Assembly: GCA_963824595.1 (NCBI GenBank)
Contig: CAWGPY010000003.1
Coordinates: 248,001-312,000, forward strand
Length of the DNA: 64,000 bases
Reading direction: 5' to 3'
Source of the DNA: Cybelea sp963824595
Lineage (GTDB): Bacteria > Vulcanimicrobiota > Vulcanimicrobiia > Vulcanimicrobiales > Vulcanimicrobiaceae
The notes beneath the pieces are model-generated. The model made no database searches and was not told where the DNA came from. It saw only the letters and a list, made by a program, of their open reading frames with translations. The first letter of the stretch is position 1, and every line of letters begins with the position of its first letter. Positions 1 to 7,053 of the stretch are shown here, piece by piece. Position numbers and translations under genes: made by a program.

Positions 1-1
1 C

Positions 2-973
2 GCGGCGGCCGCCGTCGCCGACGTCATCGACGCCGAGACGCGCTCCGCCATGCGGGCCGCGCTGGCGAACCTCGGCGGCGGCCTGGCCGGCGAGGTGCGT
101 GCGCTGCGCGCCGAGCTGGCAGCGCTGCTCGAGGAGCTCGCGGCCGCAATCGACTTTCCCGATGAAGTGCCCGAGCCGGACCGGCGTGCGTTCGACGGTC
201 GCCTCGCGCCGGTGCGCGGGCGGCTCGAACGCCTGCGCCGCGACGGCGAGCTGGGGCAGTTGGTGCGCGAGGGCCTGAGCGTGGCGATCGTGGGGCCGCC
301 CAACGCCGGCAAGTCGTCGCTGCTCAACGCGCTGCTCGGCGCCGACCGCGCCATCGTCTCCGACGTATCGGGCACCACGCGCGACACGATCGAGGAGACC
401 CTCGCCATCGACGGCGTGCCGGTGCGCCTCGTCGACACCGCCGGAATCCGCGCGCACGCCGACCGGCTGGAGGCCGCGGGCATCGAGCGGACGCGTCACG
501 CGCTCGATGCGGCGCGCCTAGCGCTGATCGTGCTCGACGGCTCGCAGCCGCTGGCGTCCGACGCGCGCGACCTGCTGGAACGCACGCGCGAACGCGAGCG
601 CGTGGTCTTCTTCAACAAGGCCGACCTCGGAACGCTCGGCGCGAGCGAGTGGGGCGGCTCCGGCGCGATCGCGGGCAGCGTGCGCGACGCCGCGACGCTG
701 GAAGCGCTGCGCCGCGCGATCGCGGCCGTCTGGGGCGGCGAAACGTTCGACGGCGCTCGGCCGCACGTCGCCTCTCTGCGCGAGTTCGACGCGGTCAACG
801 CGGCCATCGAGGCGCTCGGCCACGCGAGCGAGACGCTGCGCTCGGAGCAGCCGCTGGACTTCGCCGCCGGCGATCTCCAGCTCGCATTTTCGGCGTTGGG
901 GCATGTAAGCGAGCGGGACGCCGCCGAAGAGGTGCTCGACGGGGTTTTCTCCCGTTTTTGCATCGGAAAGTGA
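2..973 (+). CDS. mnmE: tRNA uridine-5-carboxymethylaminomethyl modification GTPase MnmE, 5' truncated by window edge
   Basis: GTPase that works with MnmG to install the cmnm5 group on the wobble uridine of certain tRNAs. The reading frame is open from base 2 with typical MnmE helical-domain sequence (AVADVIDAETRSAMR), so the ATG at 50 is internal and the true start lies outside the window. Visible G-domain motifs are G1 GPPNAGKSS (about 292-318), the G2 region SGTTRDT, G3 DTAG, and G4-like NKAD. The protein ends in the diagnostic MnmE tail FCIGK, whose Cys is the family's conserved catalytic-region residue. About 323 residues are seen of the usual 450 or so; the N-terminal folate-binding domain is missing. 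A secreted-protein gene follows 12 nt downstream, and mnmG lies about 1 kb downstream. Confidence 0.97.
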   Translation, partial: AAAAVADVIDAETRSAMRAALANLGGGLAGEVRALRAELAALLEELAAAIDFPDEVPEPDRRAFDGRLAPVRGRLERLRRDGELGQLVREGLSVAIVGPPNAGKSSLLNALLGADRAIVSDVSGTTRDTIEETLAIDGVPVRLVDTAGIRAHADRLEAAGIERTRHALDAARLALIVLDGSQPLASDARDLLERTRERERVVFFNKADLGTLGASEWGGSGAIAGSVRDAATLEALRRAIAAVWGGETFDGARPHVASLREFDAVNAAIEALGHASETLRSEQPLDFAAGDLQLAFSALGHVSERDAAEEVLDGVFSRFCIGK

Positions 974-985
974 AGAGGACAACGC

Positions 986-1357
986 ATGAAACGGATTCTC
1001 TTGACCATCGTGGCGCTCTGCGTGGCGGTCGCGCCCGCGGCGGCCGCTTCGAAGAAGAACGGGTCGGCATTCGGCGTGACCATCAGCAGTTGCGTGGTCA
1101 ACGCCAGCGGAGACAAGACCAACGGCATCAATGTGGTTTATTACAACACCAACGACTCGCCGGCGACCGAGGTCGATTTCGCGGTGAACTACCAGAAGAA
1201 CAAGTACATCCTGATCGATAAGGGCTCGTTCGCGCGCGGCGCGCAGATCAACCACAACCTCACCAACGCGCTCACCGGCCAGGCCTGGGCGGGTCCGACG
1301 CCCAAGCGCTGCGCCGTCCAGCGCGTCTACCTCGAGAACGGCAATGTTCTCCAGTAG
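986..1357 (+). CDS. small secreted protein of unknown function
   Basis: A 123-residue protein I cannot assign to a family. Residues 1-21 form a clear Sec signal peptide (MKRILLT, then a hydrophobic stretch ending in AAAA), so export is likely. The mature part is about 100 residues, polar, rich in Asn and Val, and holds two Cys (in SSCVV and KRCAV) that could form one disulfide. The ATG at 986 has a purine-rich GAAGAGGAC upstream as a Shine-Dalgarno. It lies 12 nt after mnmE and may be co-transcribed with it, although an unrelated exported protein in a tRNA-modification operon is odd. It may be lineage-specific. Confidence 0.75.
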   Translation: MKRILLTIVALCVAVAPAAAASKKNGSAFGVTISSCVVNASGDKTNGINVVYYNTNDSPATEVDFAVNYQKNKYILIDKGSFARGAQINHNLTNALTGQAWAGPTPKRCAVQRVYLENGNVLQ

Positions 1358-1376
1358 CGCGGTGGCGGGAGGGCCG

Positions 1377-1937
1377 ATGCTGCACGCGATCGCCCGCAAC
1401 TGGTGGACGTGGCTGATTCGCGGCATCGCGGCGGTGATCTTCGGGCTTTTGGCCTGGCGGTATCCGCTCTCGGCGTGGGTAGCGATTGCGATCCTGTTCG
1501 GCGCCTACGCGTTCGTCGACGGCATCTTCGCGATCGTCGCGACCTTCCGGGCGGCGGAGCACAGCCAGCAGTGGTGGCCGTTCCTCATCGAGGGAATCGT
1601 GGGGCTCTTGATCGCGGCGATCACGTTCTACGACATCCGCATTACGCTGGCGGCGCTCTACTGGACCATCGCCGCTTGGGCGTTCATCACCGGCATCCTG
1701 GAGATCGTCGCGGGCATCCAGTTGCGCAAGCACATCTCGAACGAGTTCTGGCTGATCGTCGGCGGGATCGCGTCGATCGCGTTCGGCATCCTGATGATCT
1801 ACTTTCCGCTCGCGGGGGCGCTCGCGATCGCCTGGCTCATCTCGGCCTATGCGATCGTGTTCGGAATCATCATGATCGCTTTCTCGCTGAAACTGCGCTC
1901 GCACGCGCACGAGCCGGCCTCTCCGGCGGCAACGTAG
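1377..1937 (+). CDS. HdeD-family (DUF308) membrane protein
   Basis: A 186-residue integral membrane protein with about six hydrophobic helices arranged as repeated pairs. The repeated pattern of a Gly-Ile-rich helix followed by a short loop with FDG/DGIF-type turns is that of the HdeD/DUF308 family. In E. coli HdeD is linked to acid resistance at high cell density; the role in other phyla is unknown. An ATG at 1344 would overlap the preceding gene by 14 nt. The ATG at 1377 is preferred because it is preceded by GCGGGAGGG at suitable spacing. It sits between a secreted protein gene and mnmG, with 10 nt to mnmG, so transcription in one unit is plausible. Confidence 0.85.
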   Translation: MLHAIARNWWTWLIRGIAAVIFGLLAWRYPLSAWVAIAILFGAYAFVDGIFAIVATFRAAEHSQQWWPFLIEGIVGLLIAAITFYDIRITLAALYWTIAAWAFITGILEIVAGIQLRKHISNEFWLIVGGIASIAFGILMIYFPLAGALAIAWLISAYAIVFGIIMIAFSLKLRSHAHEPASPAAT

Positions 1938-1947
1938 CGACGGCACG

Positions 1948-3804
1948 ATGAAGGGCGACGCCGGCACGATCGTCGTTGGCGGCGGTCACGCCGGCGTCGA
2001 GGCCGCCCTGGCGTCCGCGCGCCTCGGCGTGCCGACTCTGCTGGTAACGGGCGACCCCGGGAAGATCTGCACGCTGCCGTGTAATCCGTCGATCGGCGGC
2101 AGCGCGAAGGGGCAGCTCGTGCGCGAAATCGATGCGCTCGGCGGCGCCATGGGCGCGATCGCCGACCGCTGCAGCCTCCACGCGCGCATCCTCAACGAGA
2201 GCAAGGGGCCGTCCGTCCGCGCGCTCCGTCAGCAGATGGACAAGCCGGCCTACGCGCGCGAGGCCGTCGAGCTGCTGCGCGCGCAGCCGAACCTGGAGAT
2301 CGTTCGCGGCTTGGTCGAGGACGTGATCGTCGCCGCGGGCGCCGTCCGCGGCGTCGTCTGCGCCGGCGGCGAGCGCATCTTCGGCGCGACCGTCGTCCTC
2401 GCGACCGGCACGTTTCTCGGCGGGAAGTCGTTCCGCGGCGACGTGGTGCGCGACGAGGGACGCTTCGGCGAGGCCCCGGCGATCGGGCTGGCGGCGGCCC
2501 TGCGGCGCATCGGTTTTCCCACGGCGCGGCTCAAGACCGGGACCCCGCCGCGCATCGACAAGACCAGCGTGAACTATGCCGCGATGGCGCGCCAGCAGCC
2601 CAGCGCGACGCCGCTGCTGTTTTCGTACGCGAGCGCGGCGCGTTTCGCCGGCCCGCAGCTGCCGTGCTACGTCACCGCGACCAACGAGCGCACGCACGCG
2701 CTGGTGCGCGACAACCTGCACCGCTCGCCGCTCTACGGCCTCGACCTGATTCGCGGCATCGGTCCGCGCTACTGTCCTTCGATCGAAGACAAGGTGATGA
2801 AGTTCGCGCACAACCCGACGCATCAGATCTTCATCGAACCCGAGGGGTGGGACGAGCCGACGCTCTACGCCGGCGGATTTTCGACGTCGCTGCCCGCCGA
2901 CGTGCAGCTGGCGATGCTCCAGACGCTGCCGGGTTTAGAGTCGTGCGCGATGCTGCGCGCCGGTTATGCCGTGGAGTACGACATGGTTCCGCCGACGGAA
3001 CTGCACGACACCCTCGAGACGCGGCGCGTCGCCGGGCTGTATCACTGCGGCCAGCTCAACGGCACGTCGGGCTACGAAGAGGCGGCCGCGCAGGGCCTGC
3101 TCGCGGGCATCAACGCGGCGCGCGCCGCGCGCGGCGACGACCCGCTGCGGTTGACGCGCGCGCAGGCGTACCTGGGGGTTCTGACCGACGACCTGGTCAC
3201 GAAGGGCGTGGACGAGCCGTACCGGATGCTGACGTCGCGCGCGGAGCACCGCGTGGTACTGCGTCACGACAACGCCGACGTGCGGCTCACGCCGCTCGGC
3301 CGCGCCATCGGCCTGGTGGACGATGCGGCCTGGGAAGCCTTCGTGCGGCGCCGCGAGGCGCTGCTGGCGGGAAAGGCCGCCGCCGAGTCCACGCGCCTGG
3401 GCGTCTCCGTCGTGGGGGAACAGCGTTTCGAGGCCGGCAGCACGATCGCCGACGCCTTGCGGCGCCCCCAGGTGCGGTTCGACGACGTGGCGCCGCGCTT
3501 CGATCCGCCCGTTGCGCCGGAGATCGGCGAGCGGGTCGCGATCGAGATCAAGTGCGAGGGCTACGTGCGCCGCGAGGAGCTGGCGATCGAACGTGCCGGG
3601 AAGGACGAGCGCATCGCGATCCCGGCCGATTTCGATTATCGCGCTATCTCCGCGTTGTCGCGCGAGGCGCGCGAGAAGCTCACCGAGCGGCGCCCCCGCA
3701 CGCTCGGCGTCGCCGCCCGGATCCCGGGCATCACGCCGTCGGACGTGGCGATCGTCGGACTCTTCGTCCACAGACTGTCGGTTTTCGAACGGGCCGAACG
3801 TTGA
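1948..3804 (+). CDS. mnmG: tRNA uridine-5-carboxymethylaminomethyl modification enzyme MnmG (GidA)
   Basis: FAD-dependent partner of MnmE in wobble-uridine modification. The 618-residue protein is of normal family length. The N-terminal dinucleotide-binding motif is GGGHAGVEAALA (about residues 11-22). The conserved Cys-containing LPCNPSIGGSAKG (about 43-55) and IGPRYCPSIEDK (about residue 270) match the two family cysteines. The C-terminal helical domain, which binds MnmE and tRNA, carries IEIKCEGY. Together with mnmE, rsmG, parA and parB it forms the gene group commonly found near bacterial replication origins. Confidence 0.98.
   Translation: MKGDAGTIVVGGGHAGVEAALASARLGVPTLLVTGDPGKICTLPCNPSIGGSAKGQLVREIDALGGAMGAIADRCSLHARILNESKGPSVRALRQQMDKPAYAREAVELLRAQPNLEIVRGLVEDVIVAAGAVRGVVCAGGERIFGATVVLATGTFLGGKSFRGDVVRDEGRFGEAPAIGLAAALRRIGFPTARLKTGTPPRIDKTSVNYAAMARQQPSATPLLFSYASAARFAGPQLPCYVTATNERTHALVRDNLHRSPLYGLDLIRGIGPRYCPSIEDKVMKFAHNPTHQIFIEPEGWDEPTLYAGGFSTSLPADVQLAMLQTLPGLESCAMLRAGYAVEYDMVPPTELHDTLETRRVAGLYHCGQLNGTSGYEEAAAQGLLAGINAARAARGDDPLRLTRAQAYLGVLTDDLVTKGVDEPYRMLTSRAEHRVVLRHDNADVRLTPLGRAIGLVDDAAWEAFVRRREALLAGKAAAESTRLGVSVVGEQRFEAGSTIADALRRPQVRFDDVAPRFDPPVAPEIGERVAIEIKCEGYVRREELAIERAGKDERIAIPADFDYRAISALSREAREKLTERRPRTLGVAARIPGITPSDVAIVGLFVHRLSVFERAER
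3776..3804 (+). promoter_or_regulatory. possible ECF42-type promoter upstream of the YCII/sigma pair
   Basis: TGTCGG (3776-3781) and CGTTGA (3799-3804) are separated by 17 nt and lie just upstream of the YCII gene start, overlapping the 3' end of mnmG. This resembles the TGTCGA-type -35 reported for ECF42 sigma factors, which commonly drive their own neighbouring DGPF gene. The -10 match is weak, so this is only a candidate. Confidence 0.25.
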
Positions 3805-3828
3805 GTGGTCCGAAGGAGGATACCGATC

Positions 3829-4164
3829 ATGAGTGAGTTCGTTTATCTCTACCGCGGCGGACGCCGCGCCGAGTCCCCGGCCGAGGGCGAAGTGCAGATG
3901 CAGCGCTGGGTCGCCTGGCTGCAAGACCTGGCCTCCAAGGGCCATATCAAGGACCAGGGGCAGCCGCTGGAGCCCGAGGGCAAGGTCGTTCGCGGCAAAC
4001 AGCGGACCGTCACCGACGGGCCCTATCCCGAATCGAAGGACGTCGTCGGCGGCTACACGCTCGTCGAGGCGAAGGATCTCGCGCAGGCGGCGGAGCTGGC
4101 CGGCGGATGCCCCATCTTCGAGTTCGACGGTCTCGTCGAGGTTCGGCCCGTCATGAAGATGTGA
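3829..4164 (+). CDS. YCII/DGPF-domain protein (ECF42-associated)
   Basis: A 111-residue single-domain protein of the YCII-related (DGPF) family. It shows the expected MSEFVYLYRGG-like first strand and the DGPYPESKD segment that gives the family its name. Family members have a dimeric ferredoxin-like fold. Proteins of this type are typically encoded next to ECF42 sigma factors and are thought to be targets or partners of that regulon; the reaction is unknown. The frame is open from 3805, but the ATG at 3829 has an excellent AAGGAGGA Shine-Dalgarno. The sigma-factor gene follows 13 nt later. Confidence 0.9.
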   Translation: MSEFVYLYRGGRRAESPAEGEVQMQRWVAWLQDLASKGHIKDQGQPLEPEGKVVRGKQRTVTDGPYPESKDVVGGYTLVEAKDLAQAAELAGGCPIFEFDGLVEVRPVMKM

Positions 4165-4177
4165 CGACCGCGCTCCC

Positions 4178-5425
4178 GTGAACGTCGAAGAACACCTGTT
4201 TCGACAGGAATCGGGACGCATCGTCACGGCGCTGTCGCGCATCTTCGGACTCGATAACATCGCGTTGGCGGAAGACGTCGCTCAAGACGTCTTCTGCCGC
4301 GCGTTGGAAGTGTGGAAGCTGCGCGGCGTTCCGCCGAATCCGTCGGCGTGGCTGATGAAGGCGGCGAAGAACCGCGCGATCGACCTGCTTCGCCGCGAAC
4401 GCACGGCGCGCAAGTTCGCGCCGGAGCTCGGGCGTCTGCTCGAGAGCGAATGGACGCTGGTACCCACCGTTGACGAGCTGTTCAGCGCGGAGTCGATCAA
4501 AGACGACGAGCTGCGCATGATGTTCTCGTGCTGCGATCCGCAGCTCGCGCAGGAGTCGCAAGTCGCCCTTATTTTACGGCTCGTTTGCGGCTTCGAGAGC
4601 GGCGAGATCGCAAGCGCGTTTCTGCGCAAGCGATCCACGATCGAAAAACGCATCGAGCGCGGCAAGAGATCGCTCGCGAATTCAAAACGGCTTTTTGATT
4701 TCGCGGACGCCGAGCTGGCGCCGCGCGTGTCGGCGGTGCATCGCGCGCTCTACCTGCTGTTCAACGAAGGCTATCACGGCGCGTCGGCGAGCGCGGCGGT
4801 TCGCGCCGAGCTGTGCGCGGAGGCGATGCGGCTGTGCGCGCTGTTGCTCGAGAACGATCTCGCGGCGACGCCGGCGACCTACGCACTGGGCGCGCTGATG
4901 TGGCTGCACGCGGCGCGGTTGCCGGCGCGCCTCGACGAGAACGGCGAACTCATCTCGCTCGCGCAGCAAGACCGCAGCCGCTGGGACGCCGCGGCGATCG
5001 CACGCGGCAACGAACTGCTCGACCGCGCCGCCTCCGGCCCGGAGATGACCGAGTATCACCTCGAAGCGGCGATCGCCGCCCTCCATTCGAACGCCGCGCG
5101 CGACGACGAGACCGACTGGGAGCGGCTGGTGTGGCTCTACGACACGTTGATGGCGGTGCGGCCCTCGCCGGTGGTCGCGCTCAACCGCGCGATCGCGATC
5201 GCCCAGCACAGCGGCCCCGAGCGCGGCATCGAGGCGATCCGCAGCATTGCGGGCGTCGAAGACCTGGCGCTCTACCCGTTCTATCCCGCCGCCCTGGGCG
5301 AGCTCGAGCTTCGCGCCGGCCGCAGCGGCCCGGCGCGCGAGCACTTCGCCGCCGCGGTTGCGCTCGCGCGCAATCGGGTCGAACGCCGCTTCCTCGAACG
5401 CCGGCGTGACGCAGCCGGACGCTGA
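4178..5425 (+). CDS. RNA polymerase sigma factor, ECF42 type with long C-terminal extension (DUF6596)
   Basis: A 415-residue sigma factor. Region 2 is at about residues 10-75 (ALAEDVAQDVFCRALEVW) with region 2.4-like SAWLMKAAKNRAIDLLRR. Region 4 covers about 110-165 (FSCCDPQL, IASAFLRKRSTIEKRI). A long C-terminal extension of about 230 residues carries the NEGYHGASAS and AEAMRLCALL motifs of the DUF6596/ECF42 family. In ECF41/ECF42 sigma factors this extension controls activity in place of an anti-sigma factor, and none is encoded here. The start is GTG 4178. The preceding DGPF gene is the usual neighbour. Its 3' end overlaps the rsmG start by 20 nt. Confidence 0.93.
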   Translation: MNVEEHLFRQESGRIVTALSRIFGLDNIALAEDVAQDVFCRALEVWKLRGVPPNPSAWLMKAAKNRAIDLLRRERTARKFAPELGRLLESEWTLVPTVDELFSAESIKDDELRMMFSCCDPQLAQESQVALILRLVCGFESGEIASAFLRKRSTIEKRIERGKRSLANSKRLFDFADAELAPRVSAVHRALYLLFNEGYHGASASAAVRAELCAEAMRLCALLLENDLAATPATYALGALMWLHAARLPARLDENGELISLAQQDRSRWDAAAIARGNELLDRAASGPEMTEYHLEAAIAALHSNAARDDETDWERLVWLYDTLMAVRPSPVVALNRAIAIAQHSGPERGIEAIRSIAGVEDLALYPFYPAALGELELRAGRSGPAREHFAAAVALARNRVERRFLERRRDAAGR

Positions 5426-6089
5426 CGAGCTGGAGGCGCTGCTCGGCGCCGCCGGCGTGGAGCCGCGGCTCGCTGGGCCGCTCGCGCGCTACGGCGCGCT
5501 GGTGCTCGACGCCAACCGGCGCTTCAACCTGACCGGCTCGAAGACGGCCGCGGAGTTCGCGCCGCACCTGCTCGACAGCCTCACCGTGGTGCCGTATCTG
5601 AGCGCGCCGTACGTTGACGTCGGCTCCGGCGCGGGGCTGCCGGCCATACCGGCCGCGATCGCCGCGGGGATGGCGATCACGATGATCGAGTCGACGGCGA
5701 AGAAAGCGCGCTTCCTCGAGGCGACGCTCGAGCGCCTTGGGGTGCGCGGCGAGGTGCTCGCCGAGCGCGCCGAGGCGGCCGGACACGCCGAGGGCCTGCG
5801 CGAGCGCTTCGCGAGCGGCACCGCCCGCGCCGTCGGGAGCGCGTCGACCGTTGCGGAGCTGCTGCTGCCGCTGATCGCGCCCGGCGGGCTGGCGGTGCTG
5901 CAGCGCGGCGGCCGCGACGACGACCGCTCGGCCTTAGAAGACGCGGCGCTCGTGCTGGGCGGCGCGGTCGAGCGCGAGATCGCGCTCGAGGGCGGCCGGT
6001 CGATCGTGCTGGTGCGCAAGACGGCGGTGACGCCGCTGCGCTTTCCACGCCGCTCGGGCGTGCCGGCGAAGCGTCCGCTCTGCGAATAG
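5406..6089 (+). CDS. rsmG: 16S rRNA (guanine527-N7)-methyltransferase RsmG (GidB)
   Basis: SAM-dependent methyltransferase of about 227 residues. The SAM-binding loop DVGSGAGLPAIP sits at about residues 74-85, preceded by the family's NRRFNLTGSKTAAEF segment. It is followed by ESTAKKARFLEATLERLG and a GTARAV(G) strand. The GTG start at 5406 is chosen because it begins family-like sequence (TQPDADELEALLG); earlier codons in the frame are the shadow of the sigma factor. It overlaps the sigma gene by 20 nt. Its place after mnmG, before parAB, is the classic origin-proximal order, here interrupted by the YCII/ECF pair. Confidence 0.95.
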   Translation: MTQPDADELEALLGAAGVEPRLAGPLARYGALVLDANRRFNLTGSKTAAEFAPHLLDSLTVVPYLSAPYVDVGSGAGLPAIPAAIAAGMAITMIESTAKKARFLEATLERLGVRGEVLAERAEAAGHAEGLRERFASGTARAVGSASTVAELLLPLIAPGGLAVLQRGGRDDDRSALEDAALVLGGAVEREIALEGGRSIVLVRKTAVTPLRFPRRSGVPAKRPLCE

Positions 6090-6172
6090 CGGCCGCGCCC
6101 GCGCAAACGGCAGTAAAAGCAAGCATTTTTGCCCCTAGGTACGCTCGCAGCAACCGGTAAATTATCGTACGA

Positions 6173-6880
6173 ATGAGGCTCTACCGCTCGGTACGCGATT
6201 GGCTCGACGCCGAGCCGCCGGCCCTCGCAGACGAAGCGCTGCGCCGGGAGTGGGCCCAGTATCTTGCGACGGCGCCGGACACTCAGATCGATCATTCTGA
6301 TGTAACGGAGTTACTGCTGCGCGAGGTTCGATATCTGATCGACTCCAAGATCGACTTAATAAAAAGCTCGGATAGTAAAGCCGCCATGCAGGTGACCGTG
6401 CTTGGAGGCGGCCTGGGGGTTCTCTCGATTCTCGGGGCGAGCGACTCGGTCATGATCAGCGCCGGAGTATCGTGGCTTCTGGCCTTAGCCGCCGTTTTTA
6501 TTCTTGCCGGCGCCGTTCTCGACTTGGTGTGCCTCGCTCGCGGGTATCGCTACACCTCGCACATGCCTCGTATCGACGTCTACAACTCGCAGGCGGTGCT
6601 CAACAATCGCCAGATGCTGCCGAGAGTGGCCACGAGCTTGATCGAGGGGTACGTAACCTACTCGAACGATCTCACTGCCGTCAACTCCCAAAAGTCGCGA
6701 CTATTGAAAAGCGCAACAATCGCTCTGGTGGTGGGCGTCATGCTGTTGGTGATCAACGCAACGTGGGCTGAAACTCATCCCGCGCATACAAAATCCGACG
6801 CAGATTGCCGCTTTTCAGGAAACGCGGTCCATTGTATACTTTTCCGTGATGACCACAAGGATCGTTCGCCGTCCCCCTGA
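6173..6880 (+). CDS. PycTM/SLATT-like three-helix membrane protein, unknown function
   Basis: A 235-residue protein. An N-terminal soluble segment leads into an amphipathic helix (LIDSKIDLIKSSDSKAAMQ, about 58-76). Two closely spaced membrane helices follow at about 79-117, then a soluble helical stretch (about 118-180), a basic turn (QKSRLLKSATIAL) and a third membrane helix at about 186-203. This helix-TM-TM-helix-TM plan, with a Lys/Asp-rich helix just before TM1, is that of PycTM (Pycsar effector) and SLATT proteins, which act as membrane-damaging effectors in anti-phage systems. No cyclase or other defence gene is adjacent. Local composition is unusual: bases 6301-6360 are 28/60 G+C against 45/60 for 7141-7200, suggesting recent acquisition. 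The family call is by topology only. Confidence 0.6.
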   Translation: MRLYRSVRDWLDAEPPALADEALRREWAQYLATAPDTQIDHSDVTELLLREVRYLIDSKIDLIKSSDSKAAMQVTVLGGGLGVLSILGASDSVMISAGVSWLLALAAVFILAGAVLDLVCLARGYRYTSHMPRIDVYNSQAVLNNRQMLPRVATSLIEGYVTYSNDLTAVNSQKSRLLKSATIALVVGVMLLVINATWAETHPAHTKSDADCRFSGNAVHCILFRDDHKDRSPSP

Positions 6881-6904
6881 GGACGAGGAGAAGCACCCCG
6901 AAAA

Positions 6905-6945
6905 CCCCCTGAAGGCCTAACCCTCTCAGCGATGCCTATGGGGGG
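6905..6945 (+). ncRNA. structured RNA leader with alternative pairing to a terminator
   Basis: The transcript can fold CCCCC (6905-6909) with GGGGG (6941-6945) and, inside that, AGGC (6913-6916) with GCCT (6934-6937), enclosing a 17-nt loop. The 3' arm shares bases 6943-6945 with the terminator stem just downstream, so the two structures exclude each other. This arrangement is typical of attenuators and riboswitches. I could not match it to a known riboswitch class. It begins about 25 nt after the preceding stop codon and precedes the parS sites and the cca-like gene. Confidence 0.45.
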
Positions 6946-6969
6946 CCGCCGTCGGGCTGGCCCTTTTTT
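6943..6969 (+). terminator. rho-independent terminator
   Basis: Stem GGGCC (6943-6947) pairs with GGCCC (6959-6963) around an 11-nt GC-rich loop and is followed at once by TTTTTT (6964-6969). It would end transcription from the PycTM-like gene or act as the off-state of the leader before the cca-like gene. Confidence 0.75.
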
Positions 6970-6997
6970 ATTTGCCCCGAAGCGGGTGCGTTGACAA

Positions 6998-7013
6998 AGT
7001 TCCCCGTGGAACA
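6998..7013. promoter_or_regulatory. parS: parS-like ParB-binding site 1
   Basis: AGTTCCCCGTGGAACA is a near-palindrome that matches the known parS form TGTTCCACGTGGAACA at 14 of 16 positions, differing at position 1 and at the central A (here C). A second copy lies 10 nt downstream and parA/parB start 1.4-2.2 kb away, which strongly supports a centromere role. Confidence 0.8.
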
Positions 7014-7023
7014 TTTCCGGCAA

Positions 7024-7039
7024 CGTTCCCCGTGGAACG
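7024..7039. promoter_or_regulatory. parS: parS-like ParB-binding site 2
   Basis: CGTTCCCCGTGGAACG has the same core, including the same A-to-C central change as site 1. The arms extend as AACGTTCC...GGAACGTT (7022-7041). It ends 14 nt before the cca-like start codon, so ParB binding here may also affect that promoter. Confidence 0.8.
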
Positions 7040-7053
7040 TTCGGTGCGATAGG

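Noticed and set aside
518..1426. Long minus-strand frame opposite mnmE
   Set aside because: Shadow of the high-GC codon pattern; Arg/Ala-rich with no family features.
6991..7053. Extended N-terminus of the cca-like gene from TTG 6991
   Set aside because: It would place both parS-like palindromes inside the coding sequence and gives residues unlike the family N-terminus; ATG 7054 fits better.
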